A DNA stretch of 64,000 nt from Deltaproteobacteria bacterium (lineage in GTDB: Bacteria; Myxococcota_A; UBA796; UBA2385), in NCBI GenBank assembly GCA_018401435.1, contig JAGYJW010000009.1, forward strand, positions 112,716-176,715. Reading direction: 5' to 3'. The notes beneath the pieces were generated by a model that saw only the letters and a program-made list of their open reading frames with translations, had not been told where the DNA came from and searched no databases. Position 1 is the stretch's first letter. The number at the start of each line of letters is the position of its first letter. Below are positions 56,226 through 64,000 of the stretch, in pieces. The translations under genes were made by a program, and so were the position numbers.

Positions 56226-56735
56226 TCAGCTCCGCCGCAGCAGGCGGGCGCCGGTGGGCACCCGGTGGTGCCCCACCAGGAAGAGCTCTCGCACCAGGGG
56301 CTGCTCACAACTGAAGCCGGTGCCCAGAAAGGGGCTGTCCGGCCAGCGCTGGCCGGTGGGGCCCTTGAGCAGCGGCACGGCCACATAAGGGGTCGCAGCG
56401 CGCTGTTCCGGCGTCATGCGGGCCAGCAGGTCGATGGCGGTGGGCACCCGGCAGGCGGCGGCCATCTCGGCGTCCAACTCAAAGGCCAGAAAGTGCAGAA
56501 TGGGCGCCCCGTCGTCATCCTGGTAGGGATGAACCGGAGCGCCGGAGACCGGATGCCGGTATGCATAATCGAGGCGCAGGGCCGCCACGGTGCGGGCGGC
56601 GGAGAGCCCCACGACATCGGCGGCAGGCACGATCAGCCCGCTCAGGCTGGCCAGCCCCTGCTGCTCCAGCACCGCGACCACGCCCTTGGGTACGGGCTTG
56701 AGCACCGACAGCCCGACGAGATCCTGCGGGCTCAC
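56226..56735 (-). CDS. Protein of unknown function (169 residues), giant-protein operon
   Basis: Starts at GTG 56735, overlapping the stop of the preceding gene as GTGA. The first part, SPQDLVGLSVLKPVPKGVVA and VVGLSAARTVAALRLDYAYR, may be a helix-hairpin fold. The second part (HPYQDDDGAPILHFLAFELD, LLKGPTGQRWPDSPFLGTGF and SCEQPLVRELFLVGHHRVP) looks like a small alpha/beta domain. No signal peptide or membrane helix. I do not recognise the family. The coupling suggests it acts with the large upstream protein. Confidence 0.65.
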   Translation of the reverse strand: MSPQDLVGLSVLKPVPKGVVAVLEQQGLASLSGLIVPAADVVGLSAARTVAALRLDYAYRHPVSGAPVHPYQDDDGAPILHFLAFELDAEMAAACRVPTAIDLLARMTPEQRAATPYVAVPLLKGPTGQRWPDSPFLGTGFSCEQPLVRELFLVGHHRVPTGARLLRRS

Positions 56736-57049
56736 AGGCGCTGCCCGGCGAAGGGGGCCAGCACACCCGAGGCCTCGACCGCGGCGCGGGCTGGACGCCC
56801 CTCGATGAAGTCCAACGAGACCACCGCCCAGTCCGCGCCGGTCACCACGGCCAGCAGCCCGCCATCCCCGCCCATCCACAGCCAGCGCTGCCCCTCCCCC
56901 GCGGGCTCGGTGGCGATGTGCAGCCAACCGAAGCGCGCGAGGTCTTCGATGACCTGCGGCCACCAGGTGCCCGGGGGCGCCTGGGCGCGGGCGAGATCCC
57001 GGGCCGCTTCGGGCACGGTCCAGGGGTAATCAAGGCGAAGGCCGGCCAT
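56732..57049 (-). CDS. Protein of unknown function (105 residues), giant-protein operon
   Basis: A small acidic protein starting MAGLRLDYPWTVPEAARDLA, with many aromatic residues (TWWPQVIEDLARFGWLHI, GQRWLWMGGDGGLLAVVTGA, WAVVSLDFIEG). It lies 6 bases after the giant gene and overlaps the next start. Size and place would suit an immunity protein, chaperone or adaptor for the large protein, but no motif supports one choice. Confidence 0.65.
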   Translation of the reverse strand: MAGLRLDYPWTVPEAARDLARAQAPPGTWWPQVIEDLARFGWLHIATEPAGEGQRWLWMGGDGGLLAVVTGADWAVVSLDFIEGRPARAAVEASGVLAPFAGQRL

Positions 57050-57055
57050 GGGCGC

Positions 57056-60000
57056 TCAATCCTGGACAGGGAGACGGGCGAGGACCTCAGCACGCTGGGT
57101 CTCGGGGCTGCGGTCCAGGCGGATGTAGACGGCCCGCACGGTGCTGGCGGCCGCGTCGCGTTCGGCCTGCACGAAGGTCACGATCTGGTCCATGGCGAGG
57201 TCAGCAGCCATACACGCGCTGTGCACCCGGTCGGGGCTCACCCCCGACAAATCGACGCGAATCTGCTCCAGGACGGGACTCACGACGGCGTCGAAGCGGG
57301 TGCCGAAGCCGGCGATGGCGGCGTCGGCCAAGGCCCGGTAGCTGCCGGGGAAGGCCACACCATTGGCGGACTCCCCCGCCGCCCGCTGGGCGTCGCCATA
57401 GGCGGCCAGCTCGCCCCCCACGCCGTCCCGCAAGGCCTGCAGGCTGTCCACCCGCGACAGCCGGGCGTCCACCTGGGCCTGCTGGTCGCCGGTGAGCACG
57501 GGTGCTGCAGCAGCGGCCTGGGCGGCGGCGATGCGCTCCTCGTTGCGGGCTACCGTGGCGGCATAATCCGCCTGCCAGGCCGACAAGGCCGTCAGCTCGG
57601 CGTCATAGACCTGGGCGGCCCGGCCCTTGGCGCCTTGCACCCCGGCCAGGTGGCTGAGGCTGGCCTGGCGCTCTGCGGCCTGTCCCTTGGCCTCCTGCTC
57701 GGCGGTCTTGCGGCCCTGGGACACGGTGCCCTGCACCTTCTTGCCCTCCCCCTCGACCTGCTGGTTGTCCTTTTCGACGGTCTCCAGCTCGCCGCGGCGC
57801 TCGACCACCGACGCCTCCATGCCCGAGGCCGCGTCGCTGGTGGCGCCGCCCTTGCCCGAGACCTGGCCCTGAGACTGCTTGAGCTTGGGGCCCGCGCTGA
57901 ACAGCTCCATGAGCTTGTCGATGGTGCTGGTGTCGATCACCGGCTCTTCGGCGCCAAAGAGGCTGCCGATGCCATTGATGACCGCCGCGCCGGCCTTGGC
58001 GATGCCGCCGCCCACCAGGACCAGGCCCTTGACGGCCGGGTTGCTCACCATGCCCATCACGTCGTCGCCTGCACCCGAGCCTTCGAGCTTGCCCTGCTCC
58101 TGCTCGCTCTTGGCCTTGTCTTTGGCGACCTGCTCGTTCCGGTCCTCGGCCAGGCCGATGCCGGCGTCCACCGACGCGCTGTGGCTGATCTGCTCGGCCA
58201 ATGTGGCCTCGCGGTTGGCCTGGTCCTGTTCCATGGCCGCAAAGGGGCCCTCGGAGCCCAGCACCTCGTCATAGCTGTCCAGAACACCGTCCTGCAGCTG
58301 AATCTGACCGAGCATGAGCTGTTCGCGGGCCTCCAGGCCAGCCACCACCGGGGCGTGGCTGGCCACCACGCGGGGGTCGTGGGGAGCAGCGGGCAGCTCT
58401 TCGAGGCCCACCACCTCGCTCACCGGCGGCGCCAGGGCCTCGGCGCTGCCATAGTCATAGACCGGGGTGGCCGCGCTCGATCCGGACACGCTGCCCAGGC
58501 TGCTCACCTCGGGGAAGACCCGCTCGGGTTCGGGCAGCTCCAGCTCGGGCGTCATCATGCCTTGCAACAGGCCCGTGGTGGTCGCGATCTGGTTGGCCGT
58601 GCCCACCTGCGGGCTGCTGTCGCCCGATCCGGTGCCTGGGGTGGTCACCGGCGCGCTATCGGTGCTGCCCACGACCGAGGTCTTCGGGCTTGCACCGCCG
58701 CCACTCTGCAGGGGCATGCCATCCACGCCCAGCAGCTGACCGGGCTGCGGCGTGGGCTGCAAGAAGCGCTTGTCGTTGATCGGCTTGCCATCGGCCCCCA
58801 GGATGGCCTGCATGGTGCCCAGCTCCTGGTCGCCCGTGGGCCCCCGCTTGCTGACCTTGTCGCCCACCGCGTGTTCGGTGCGGTTGAGCACATACTCGTT
58901 GCCCACGGTCTTGCTGCCCGGCCCGCCGGTGCCAGTGAAGGGGTCGGTGACCCCCTGGTTGGATTGGGCCTTGGTCTTGATGCCGCGCCCTTCGAACTGC
59001 CCTTGCAGAGACGGGTGGGTGGGCATGGCCAGGTCTTTGGACTGGCCCTCGGTCAGCTTGAAGGTGGAGGTGTAGACCTCGTCCACCGGCTTGCCATCCG
59101 GCAGGTAGGGCATGTCCCCGTTCTTGTCCTGGTAGTTCAGCGCCAGGGCGTCGATGGTCTCGGGCGCGTCCATGCCGGCGGTGGTCTCGGCCTTTGCCAC
59201 GAAGCCGCCCAGCTTGCCTTTGGTCGAGCCATCGGCGTTGCTTTGCAACTGGTAGGGCGTGTCGGTTCCCGGCGACAGCACCTTGGACATCTCGGCGCCG
59301 GGCTTCATCGTCTCGTGCAGGATGGCCCGGCCTTCGGACAGCTGGCCGATCTCCAGCGGCGACATCGTCGTGGGGTCCTTGACCGTCAGCTCCTGGAAGC
59401 GGGCGATCTCGCCATCGGTCCAGCCCGCCTTCTTGAGGTGATCGGCCCCGGAGCCCTTGGGGATCTCGGCGTCGTTGCGCCCGCCCTTGAGCAGATCGGA
59501 CTTGACGACATCGTTGCGCACATCGGTGTTGCCGAGGTGGGCGTGCAGCTCGGGGTCTACGCTGGTGATCAGGCTGCCCGGACCGTGGGCCTCCAGATTG
59601 CCCTTCTGGCCGCCGAACTGACGCAGCTCGTTGGGGCCGGGCATGAGGATGGTGGGAGTCTCGGAGCCGCCCTGCTGGCCCGGCAGGATGAGCTTGCCGC
59701 TCCCGCCGGTGTTCTCTTGGCCGGGGATGATGATCTTGGGCGTGTCGGTGCCGCCTTGGACCGTGGGCTTGGGCAGCTGGGCCGTCAGCTGGGGCGTGAC
59801 ATCCACCGCCACGCCCAAGGGCAGGTCCGTGCTGGTCTGGGGGACCACGGGGGTGGTGGACACCGGGTTGATCGGCGTCTCGCCTGCCTTGATGCCGGTG
59901 CCGATGCTGCCCACGTCGCTGGGCGGGGTGAGCTGCACGGCGTTGGTGGGGGGCGGTGGGGCAGCGGTCAGGCCGTCGCCCACCCCCACGATGCCCGGGT

Positions 60001-61508
60001 CCACGCTGTTGTCGACGTGGGACTGGCCGGTCTTGACCTGGGCCCGGCTCTCCATGTGGTGCTGGCCGCCAGCAGAGGCCAAGCCACCAGCCTGCCCCAG
60101 GGCGTTGGCCGTATGGGCCTTGAGCTTCTCGGCCTGGGCCGCGACCTCGGTCGGATCGCCCTTGCCTTCGATGATCTGGTAGTAGCGAATGCCCGCCGCG
60201 ACCCCAGAGACCACCAGGGACAGGGCGGCCGTGGCCAGCGAGGCCACCGTGACCGCGCCGGTGACGGCACCCAGGGCGAATCCGACGCCGATGATGGCCG
60301 TCAACACGCTGGCGACGGCGAGCACGGCTGCGACGATGCCCAGGACATCGGACAGCACGCCCAGCACGGTGCCCAGCAGGTCCAGGCCCGAGGCGAGGCG
60401 CTCCATGCCGGGCGCCTCGCTATTGGTGAGCGTGCCCCAGGGCTGCGAGAAGTTCGTGTCCCAGTTGGAGATGGTATTGTAGAGGTTCACCCCGGCCATG
60501 ACGCCGCCGAGGATGGGCACGGCCGTGCCCGCGGCCGCACCCGCGATCTTGCCGGTCGTGGTTCCGGCCTTGATCAGGGCAGAGGCGCCCTTTCCGCCGA
60601 CCAGCCCCAGCACGTCCATGCCCACGCCCACGCCCGCCGTGGCCATGCCGCCCTTGGCGCCATCGGCCAGGGCCTGGTTGGCGATCGCCGTGCGTTGGCC
60701 CTCGCTGTAGAAGGCCTGTCCGCCCGACAGGCTCTCTTGGGAGCCCGCGGCGCTGGTGGGGCCGTTGACGCCCACCACGGGCGTGCCGCCGTCCGGCGAA
60801 GGCGCCAGGGGTACCAGGTCGATGGCCGTGCGGGCCAAGGGGTCCAGGCTGCCCCACTCTTCACTCACAAAGCAGGAAGGACCGAGATCCAGCAGGCCCA
60901 TGGGCCCGCCGCCGCCGCCCCCGCCCTTTGCGACCGGGGCGCTTCGGTTGCTGCTGCTGGCGCCGGTCACCGTCTGGGCCTTGACCGCGCCGCCGCCCCC
61001 GGGGGCCGCCGCCGCCCCCGCGGGGCCGCCACCGCCGCCCTTCTTGGCGCCATCCAGGGGCGCTGACCGCCTGGTTCAGGCCGGAATCCCCGTTGGACTT
61101 GGGCGTGTCGCCACCGCCGGTGCCCCCATTGGGCGGCGGGTCGCCGCTGCCGTCTTCGGGGGGGTCCTCGTCGCCATCACCGGGGGGCCCATGCTCGTCG
61201 AGGGGCACCGCCTCGGGGATGAGGTCTTCGTCCTCGTCCTCGTTCTCCTCCTCCATCAGGGAGCTGGGCATCCGATCGAGGGTGGGCTCGTCCAGGCCGT
61301 CGGGGGGAAAGTCCGACGAGGAGATGTCCAGGGCGCTGACCGTGCTGCCCTTGGGGCCGCCGCTGGTCTGGGCCAGGCCCAGCTCCACCTGCTCGATCTG
61401 CCCGAAAAAGGACTGCTCGTCCTCGTTTTCGGATGTGTGTCGGGCCTTGCCCTGCGGGCCGCCGGTGAGGTAGGGCACGCGCGCCTCCACCGGTGCCGAG
61501 GAGGGCAC
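57056..61508 (-). CDS. Very large modular protein (about 1,480 residues) with a hydrophobic core and C-terminal coiled coil; toxin/eCIS-cargo-like layout, one frameshift
   Basis: Starts at GTG 61508 (PSSAPVEARVPYLTGGPQGK). The N-terminus is acidic and disordered (SSLMEEENEDEDEDLIPEAV). A missing base near 61055-61062 joins it to a Gly-rich linker (LDGAKKGGGGG) and the rest. Then come a long hydrophobic region with glycine-rich helices (AGTAVPILGGVMAGVNLYNT, GLDLLGTVLGVLSDVLGIVA, ALSLVVSGVAAGIRYYQI), Pro/Thr linkers with three short repeats (TPKIIIPGQ, GKLILPGQ, TPTILMPGP), a globular central domain (GADHLKKAGWTDGEIARFQE, ALALNYQDKNGDMPYLPDGK, KTVGNEYVLNRTEHAVGD), another hydrophobic patch (GLVLVGGGIAKAGAAVINGI) and a long coiled coil. 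This layout recalls large secreted toxins and contractile-injection cargo, but no catalytic motif is evident. Confidence 0.7.
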
Positions 61509-61771
61509 CTGAATCGGGACGCTATCACGCCGTGGCAGGCTCCGCGCGAGGCCGCAGCCGGGACGAAATCCTCAGCAGCAAGCGGGCGCTTCGGCTGCTG
61601 CCCTCCATCGGTCGTGGGCAGCCCTCCGCCTGGGGCGGGCTCCCAAGGGGGAGTGTGCAGCCTGCCCGATCGCCAGGAGCCCGACGAGGTCTCCCCCGCC
61701 GGGCTCCACTGTCCACTTCTGTCTGCTGGGCTCCCCTTGGGAGCTACTCCGCGTGGCGGCCGCAGCGACCC

Positions 61772-62556
61772 TCAGGGCCCAGGGGGGCGCCCGAGGTGAT
61801 GGCAGCCACCATCTCGGCCCCGGCCGGCAGCCCGCTCGTCGGCGTCGGTCCCACCGTCGCCATTGCTGTCCCACAGGGTCAAGAAGCGCTCCTTCATCTC
61901 GTCGGCGGTGGGCGGCCCGGAGCGCTCCTCCCTCCGCCGGGACCCCCGACCTCGGGGGCCTCGCCCTCGCGGCCCTCACCCTCGGGGCTGTGGGCGGCGC
62001 GATCGGCATCCAGGGCGGCCCGGGCCTCCCGCCGCTCCTCCTCGCTCAGCTCGCCGTCACCATCGGCGTCGAAGTCGGCCAGCAGCCGCTCCTGCATCAC
62101 CGCGCAGCGGGTGGTGAAGTCGGCCAGCAGGGCGGCGCGTTCGTCCTCGTCCAGGCTGCCGGAGTCATCGACATCATAGGTGGTCTCCAGGGCGATCCAG
62201 GCTTCCAGGCGGCGCATGCGGTCGTGGTCGTCCCGGTGATCGCGCTCGGCGGCGACGTCGTCGGCCTCGGGCTCCTCGAGATCACCCGAGCGATCTTCGT
62301 CGTAGCGGGCGAAGATGTCGGCGAACTGGGCGGCGGCGTCGCAGGTGCCACCCAGGCCGGGCTGGTCGGGCTCCTGCCGGCCCGGGTCGCCGGCGAGCTG
62401 CTCCTCGCCCTGAACCAGGGCCTCGCGCTCGCTGGAGATGGCGGTCAACAGCAGCTCCTTGTCGGCGTCCAGCTCATAGAGGAGGTTGTCCGTGTTGCAG
62501 CCGGAGATGGCGGACACCAGGGTCAGGGCGGTCAGGAGGGCAGAGGTGCGCTTCAT
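61772..62556 (-). CDS. EF-hand calcium-binding lipoprotein, one frameshift
   Basis: MKRTSALLTALTLVSAISGC is a lipoprotein signal (lipobox ISGC). A helical part follows (LLTAISSEREALVQGEEQLA), then EF-hand loops DEDRSGDLEEPE, DVDDSGSLDEDE and DADGDGELSEEE. After a one-base shift near 61905, a fourth loop DSNGDGGTDADE follows before TGA 61772. EF-hand loops bind Ca2+. The protein would sit in the outer membrane or periplasm. It is divergent from mutH with about 120 bases between them. Function unknown. Confidence 0.72.
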
Positions 62557-62676
62557 GGGGGCTCCGGGGGAATGTCGGAGGCTTCAGCGCCCCCGACACT
62601 CTCCTCTCACCCCCTGCCGCCGCGATCACCGTGGCGGGGTGGTGTGCGCTTGCAAGGGCGCGTGAGCCTTGTGAGC

Positions 62677-63438
62677 ATGTGTGAGCCCGCCTCCCTCCTG
62701 CTTCTTGCCGACGAGGCCAACATCGATCGCCCAGCGCTGCGCCGCCGCCCACCGCCCGCGACCGAGGCGGCCCTGCTGGAGCGCGCCGACGCCCTGGTGG
62801 GCCACCAGACCGGCGATCTCGCCCGCGCCATGGGCTGGCCCGTCCCGCCCGATCTGCGCCGGAACAAAGGCTGGATGGGCGAACTCATCGAGGCCGCCTT
62901 GGGGGCGAGCGCAGGCTCTGCCAGTGAGCCCGACTTCCCGGAGCTGGGCATCGAGTGCAAGACCCTGCCCCTGGACGCGCGCGGCCACCCCCGCGAGAGC
63001 ACCTGGGTCTGCACCGCGCCGGTGGGCGATCTCAACCCCGGCCCCTGGCGGGGCAGCGTGGTGCAGCGGCGCCTCGCCCGGGTGCTCTTCGTGCCACTCC
63101 TGGGCGCGGGGCCCCCCGGGGAGCGGCGCGTCCTGCCGCCCCTGCTCTGGACCCCGGATCCCGACGAGGAGGCCACCCTCAAGGCGGACTGGGAGGGGCT
63201 GGTGGAGGCCCTGGCGGAGGGCGAGACCTGGCGCTGGACGGCGCATGCGGGCGAGGCCTTGCAGCTGCGGCCCAAGGCCGCCAGCAGCCGGCACCGCATC
63301 TGGGTCACCGATCCCAGCGGAGAGTGGGGCCAGGCGGTGCCCCTGGGCTTCTACTTGCGCGCGCGCTTCTTGCGCCGGGTGCTGGCGCGGGAGGGTGGAA
63401 CCGTCTTGGGCGGGTCCCAGTGGGGCGCCCCGGGATAG
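62677..63438 (+). CDS. mutH: MutH-type DNA mismatch repair endonuclease (Sau3AI family)
   Basis: A 253-residue protein with the metal-binding triad D86, E93 and K95 in SEPDFPELGIECKTLPLD, the same D-x6-E-x-K spacing as E. coli MutH. RNKGWMGELIEAALGASAGS and STWVCTAPVGDLNPGPWRG match the family, as do LRPKAASSRH and GFYLRARFLRRVLAR near the end. MutH nicks the unmethylated strand at hemimethylated GATC sites after MutS/MutL activation and is rare outside Gammaproteobacteria. The start could be ATG 62677 or GTG 62662/62671. Its presence predicts a Dam-like methylase, not seen in the window. Confidence 0.88.
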   Translation: MCEPASLLLLADEANIDRPALRRRPPPATEAALLERADALVGHQTGDLARAMGWPVPPDLRRNKGWMGELIEAALGASAGSASEPDFPELGIECKTLPLDARGHPRESTWVCTAPVGDLNPGPWRGSVVQRRLARVLFVPLLGAGPPGERRVLPPLLWTPDPDEEATLKADWEGLVEALAEGETWRWTAHAGEALQLRPKAASSRHRIWVTDPSGEWGQAVPLGFYLRARFLRRVLAREGGTVLGGSQWGAPG

Positions 63439-63447
63439 GGGGAGCCC

Positions 63448-64000
63448 ATGCCGACCCCTTGGAGCGAAGTCTTCGCCGCGCTGGGCGACCGCCTGGACGA
63501 GACGGTGCTGCCCCGCCTCTACGAGGCCGCCAGCCTATCCACCGCCGAGATTCGCGCCGAGCTGGATCGCGAGGGCCTGCGCCGCTTCGATCCCGGCCAG
63601 CCCGACCTCATGCCTTCGGGCGAAGAGCTGCGCAGCAGCGTCGATGCCGTGCAGAAGCGGGCCCTGCGCCGGGTCACCTTGCGTGGGGCGGTGGCGGGCG
63701 CCGGCGGCCTCTTCACCCTGCCCCCCGAAGCCGTCGTGAGCCTCGTCCAGACCCTTCACCTGGGCCAACGCCTGGCGGTCATCTATGGCCACGACCCCGA
63801 GACCGACGCGGGGCGCATCCTGCTGCTGCGGGCCATGGCCGAGGCCGTGCAGGTGCAGCTGCCCCGACAGAACCGGCTCAGCCTGAAGGTGAGCGAGCTG
63901 CCCCAGCTGGCCAGCCACCAGCTCGCGGCCGCTGGCGAAGGCCGCAGCCTGCTGCCCCTGGTGGTCTCCCGGGCGGCGGTCACCCTGGTGGGCCGGATGG
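63448..64000 (+). CDS. EcsC-like protein, partial (runs off the window)
   Basis: Starts at ATG 63448 with GGAG 5 bases upstream, 9 bases after mutH. The first 184 codons give MPTPWSEVFAALGDRLDETV, then AVQKRALRRVTLRGAVAGAG with GLFTLPPEAVVSLVQTLHLG, then LAVIYGHDPETDAGRILLLR and ALAEAVQVQ-like helices. This is the pattern of EcsC-family proteins: a helical domain with a glycine-rich hydrophobic hairpin and 'YGhDPxxxxxR'. EcsC proteins are poorly understood and are named from the Bacillus ABC transporter locus. Confidence 0.65.
   Translation, partial: MPTPWSEVFAALGDRLDETVLPRLYEAASLSTAEIRAELDREGLRRFDPGQPDLMPSGEELRSSVDAVQKRALRRVTLRGAVAGAGGLFTLPPEAVVSLVQTLHLGQRLAVIYGHDPETDAGRILLLRAMAEAVQVQLPRQNRLSLKVSELPQLASHQLAAAGEGRSLLPLVVSRAAVTLVGRM

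Noticed and set aside
56918..61066. A plus-strand open frame of about 1,380 codons
   Set aside because: Antisense to the giant modular protein; rich in Gly, His, Leu and Val, with no domains and no ribosome site.

Overview
The window is 64 kb of very GC-rich DNA from a Gram-negative bacterium, most likely a member of the Myxococcota / former Deltaproteobacteria. The evidence is indirect: outer-membrane biogenesis genes (LptD-like, LolA-like, SurA/PpiD-like), a lipoprotein with MopE-type Asp/Cys repeats, a receiver-PATAN-J-domain-TPR protein, several Cys-rich or EF-hand lipoproteins, and a near-consensus sigma-54 promoter. Gene order is chromosomal. I saw no integrase, transposase, tRNA, rRNA or CRISPR array.

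Layout. 0-5.4 kb: end of an EnvC-like M23 peptidase, CtpA protease, YibQ-like deacetylase, then on the minus strand RimO, a GT2 glycosyltransferase and LolA. 5.4-15.3 kb: an in-frame purine nucleoside phosphorylase-FtsK fusion, a broken membrane protein, a CoaB-like protein, APS kinase, a Bax1-I protein, a MoxR ATPase with a VWA partner joined at an A9 run, an S-adenosylhomocysteinase-like protein, a damaged small protein and a CBS protein. 15.4-25.2 kb: fused E1 alpha/beta 2-oxoacid dehydrogenase, FabD-like acyltransferase, HD hydrolase, ASCH and HIT proteins, an ECF sigma operon and DNA polymerase I. 25.3-32.7 kb: acyl-CoA dehydrogenase and haem genes (hemX-like, hemA, hemC, hemD) with a lipoprotein inserted, then the receiver/PATAN/J/TPR protein. 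32.8-41.3 kb: thioredoxin, MreB, PpiD-like foldase, alpha/beta hydrolase, SppA, a tiny basic protein and HolB. 41.3-42.7 kb: about 1.35 kb without convincing protein coding, which reads on the minus strand as a structured RNA with its own sigma-54-type promoter and an intrinsic terminator. 42.8-48 kb: secreted protein, LptD-like protein, FolC, AccD. 48-57 kb: MopE-type lipoprotein, Tat sulfatase, serine hydrolase, LD-carboxypeptidase, lipoprotein, metallo-beta-lactamase-fold hydrolase. 55.3-61.5 kb: an operon with a roughly 1,480-residue modular protein followed by three uncharacterised genes. 61.7-64 kb: EF-hand lipoprotein, MutH endonuclease and the start of an EcsC-like protein.

Many otherwise recognisable genes (CoaB-like, hemD, lptD, the MopE-type lipoprotein and others) need one or more single-base shifts, mostly inside short G or C runs, to read through. 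Essential genes are among them. I therefore read most shifts as sequence or assembly errors rather than real decay, and annotate each such gene as one feature with its shift positions.

The main points to follow up are the sigma-54-linked candidate RNA at 41293-42638 with a palindrome upstream of its promoter, the PNP-FtsK fusion lacking the FtsK membrane domain, the MoxR/VWA frameshift at the A9 run, the giant modular protein operon, and an ECF sigma factor with an N-terminal hydrophobic helix.
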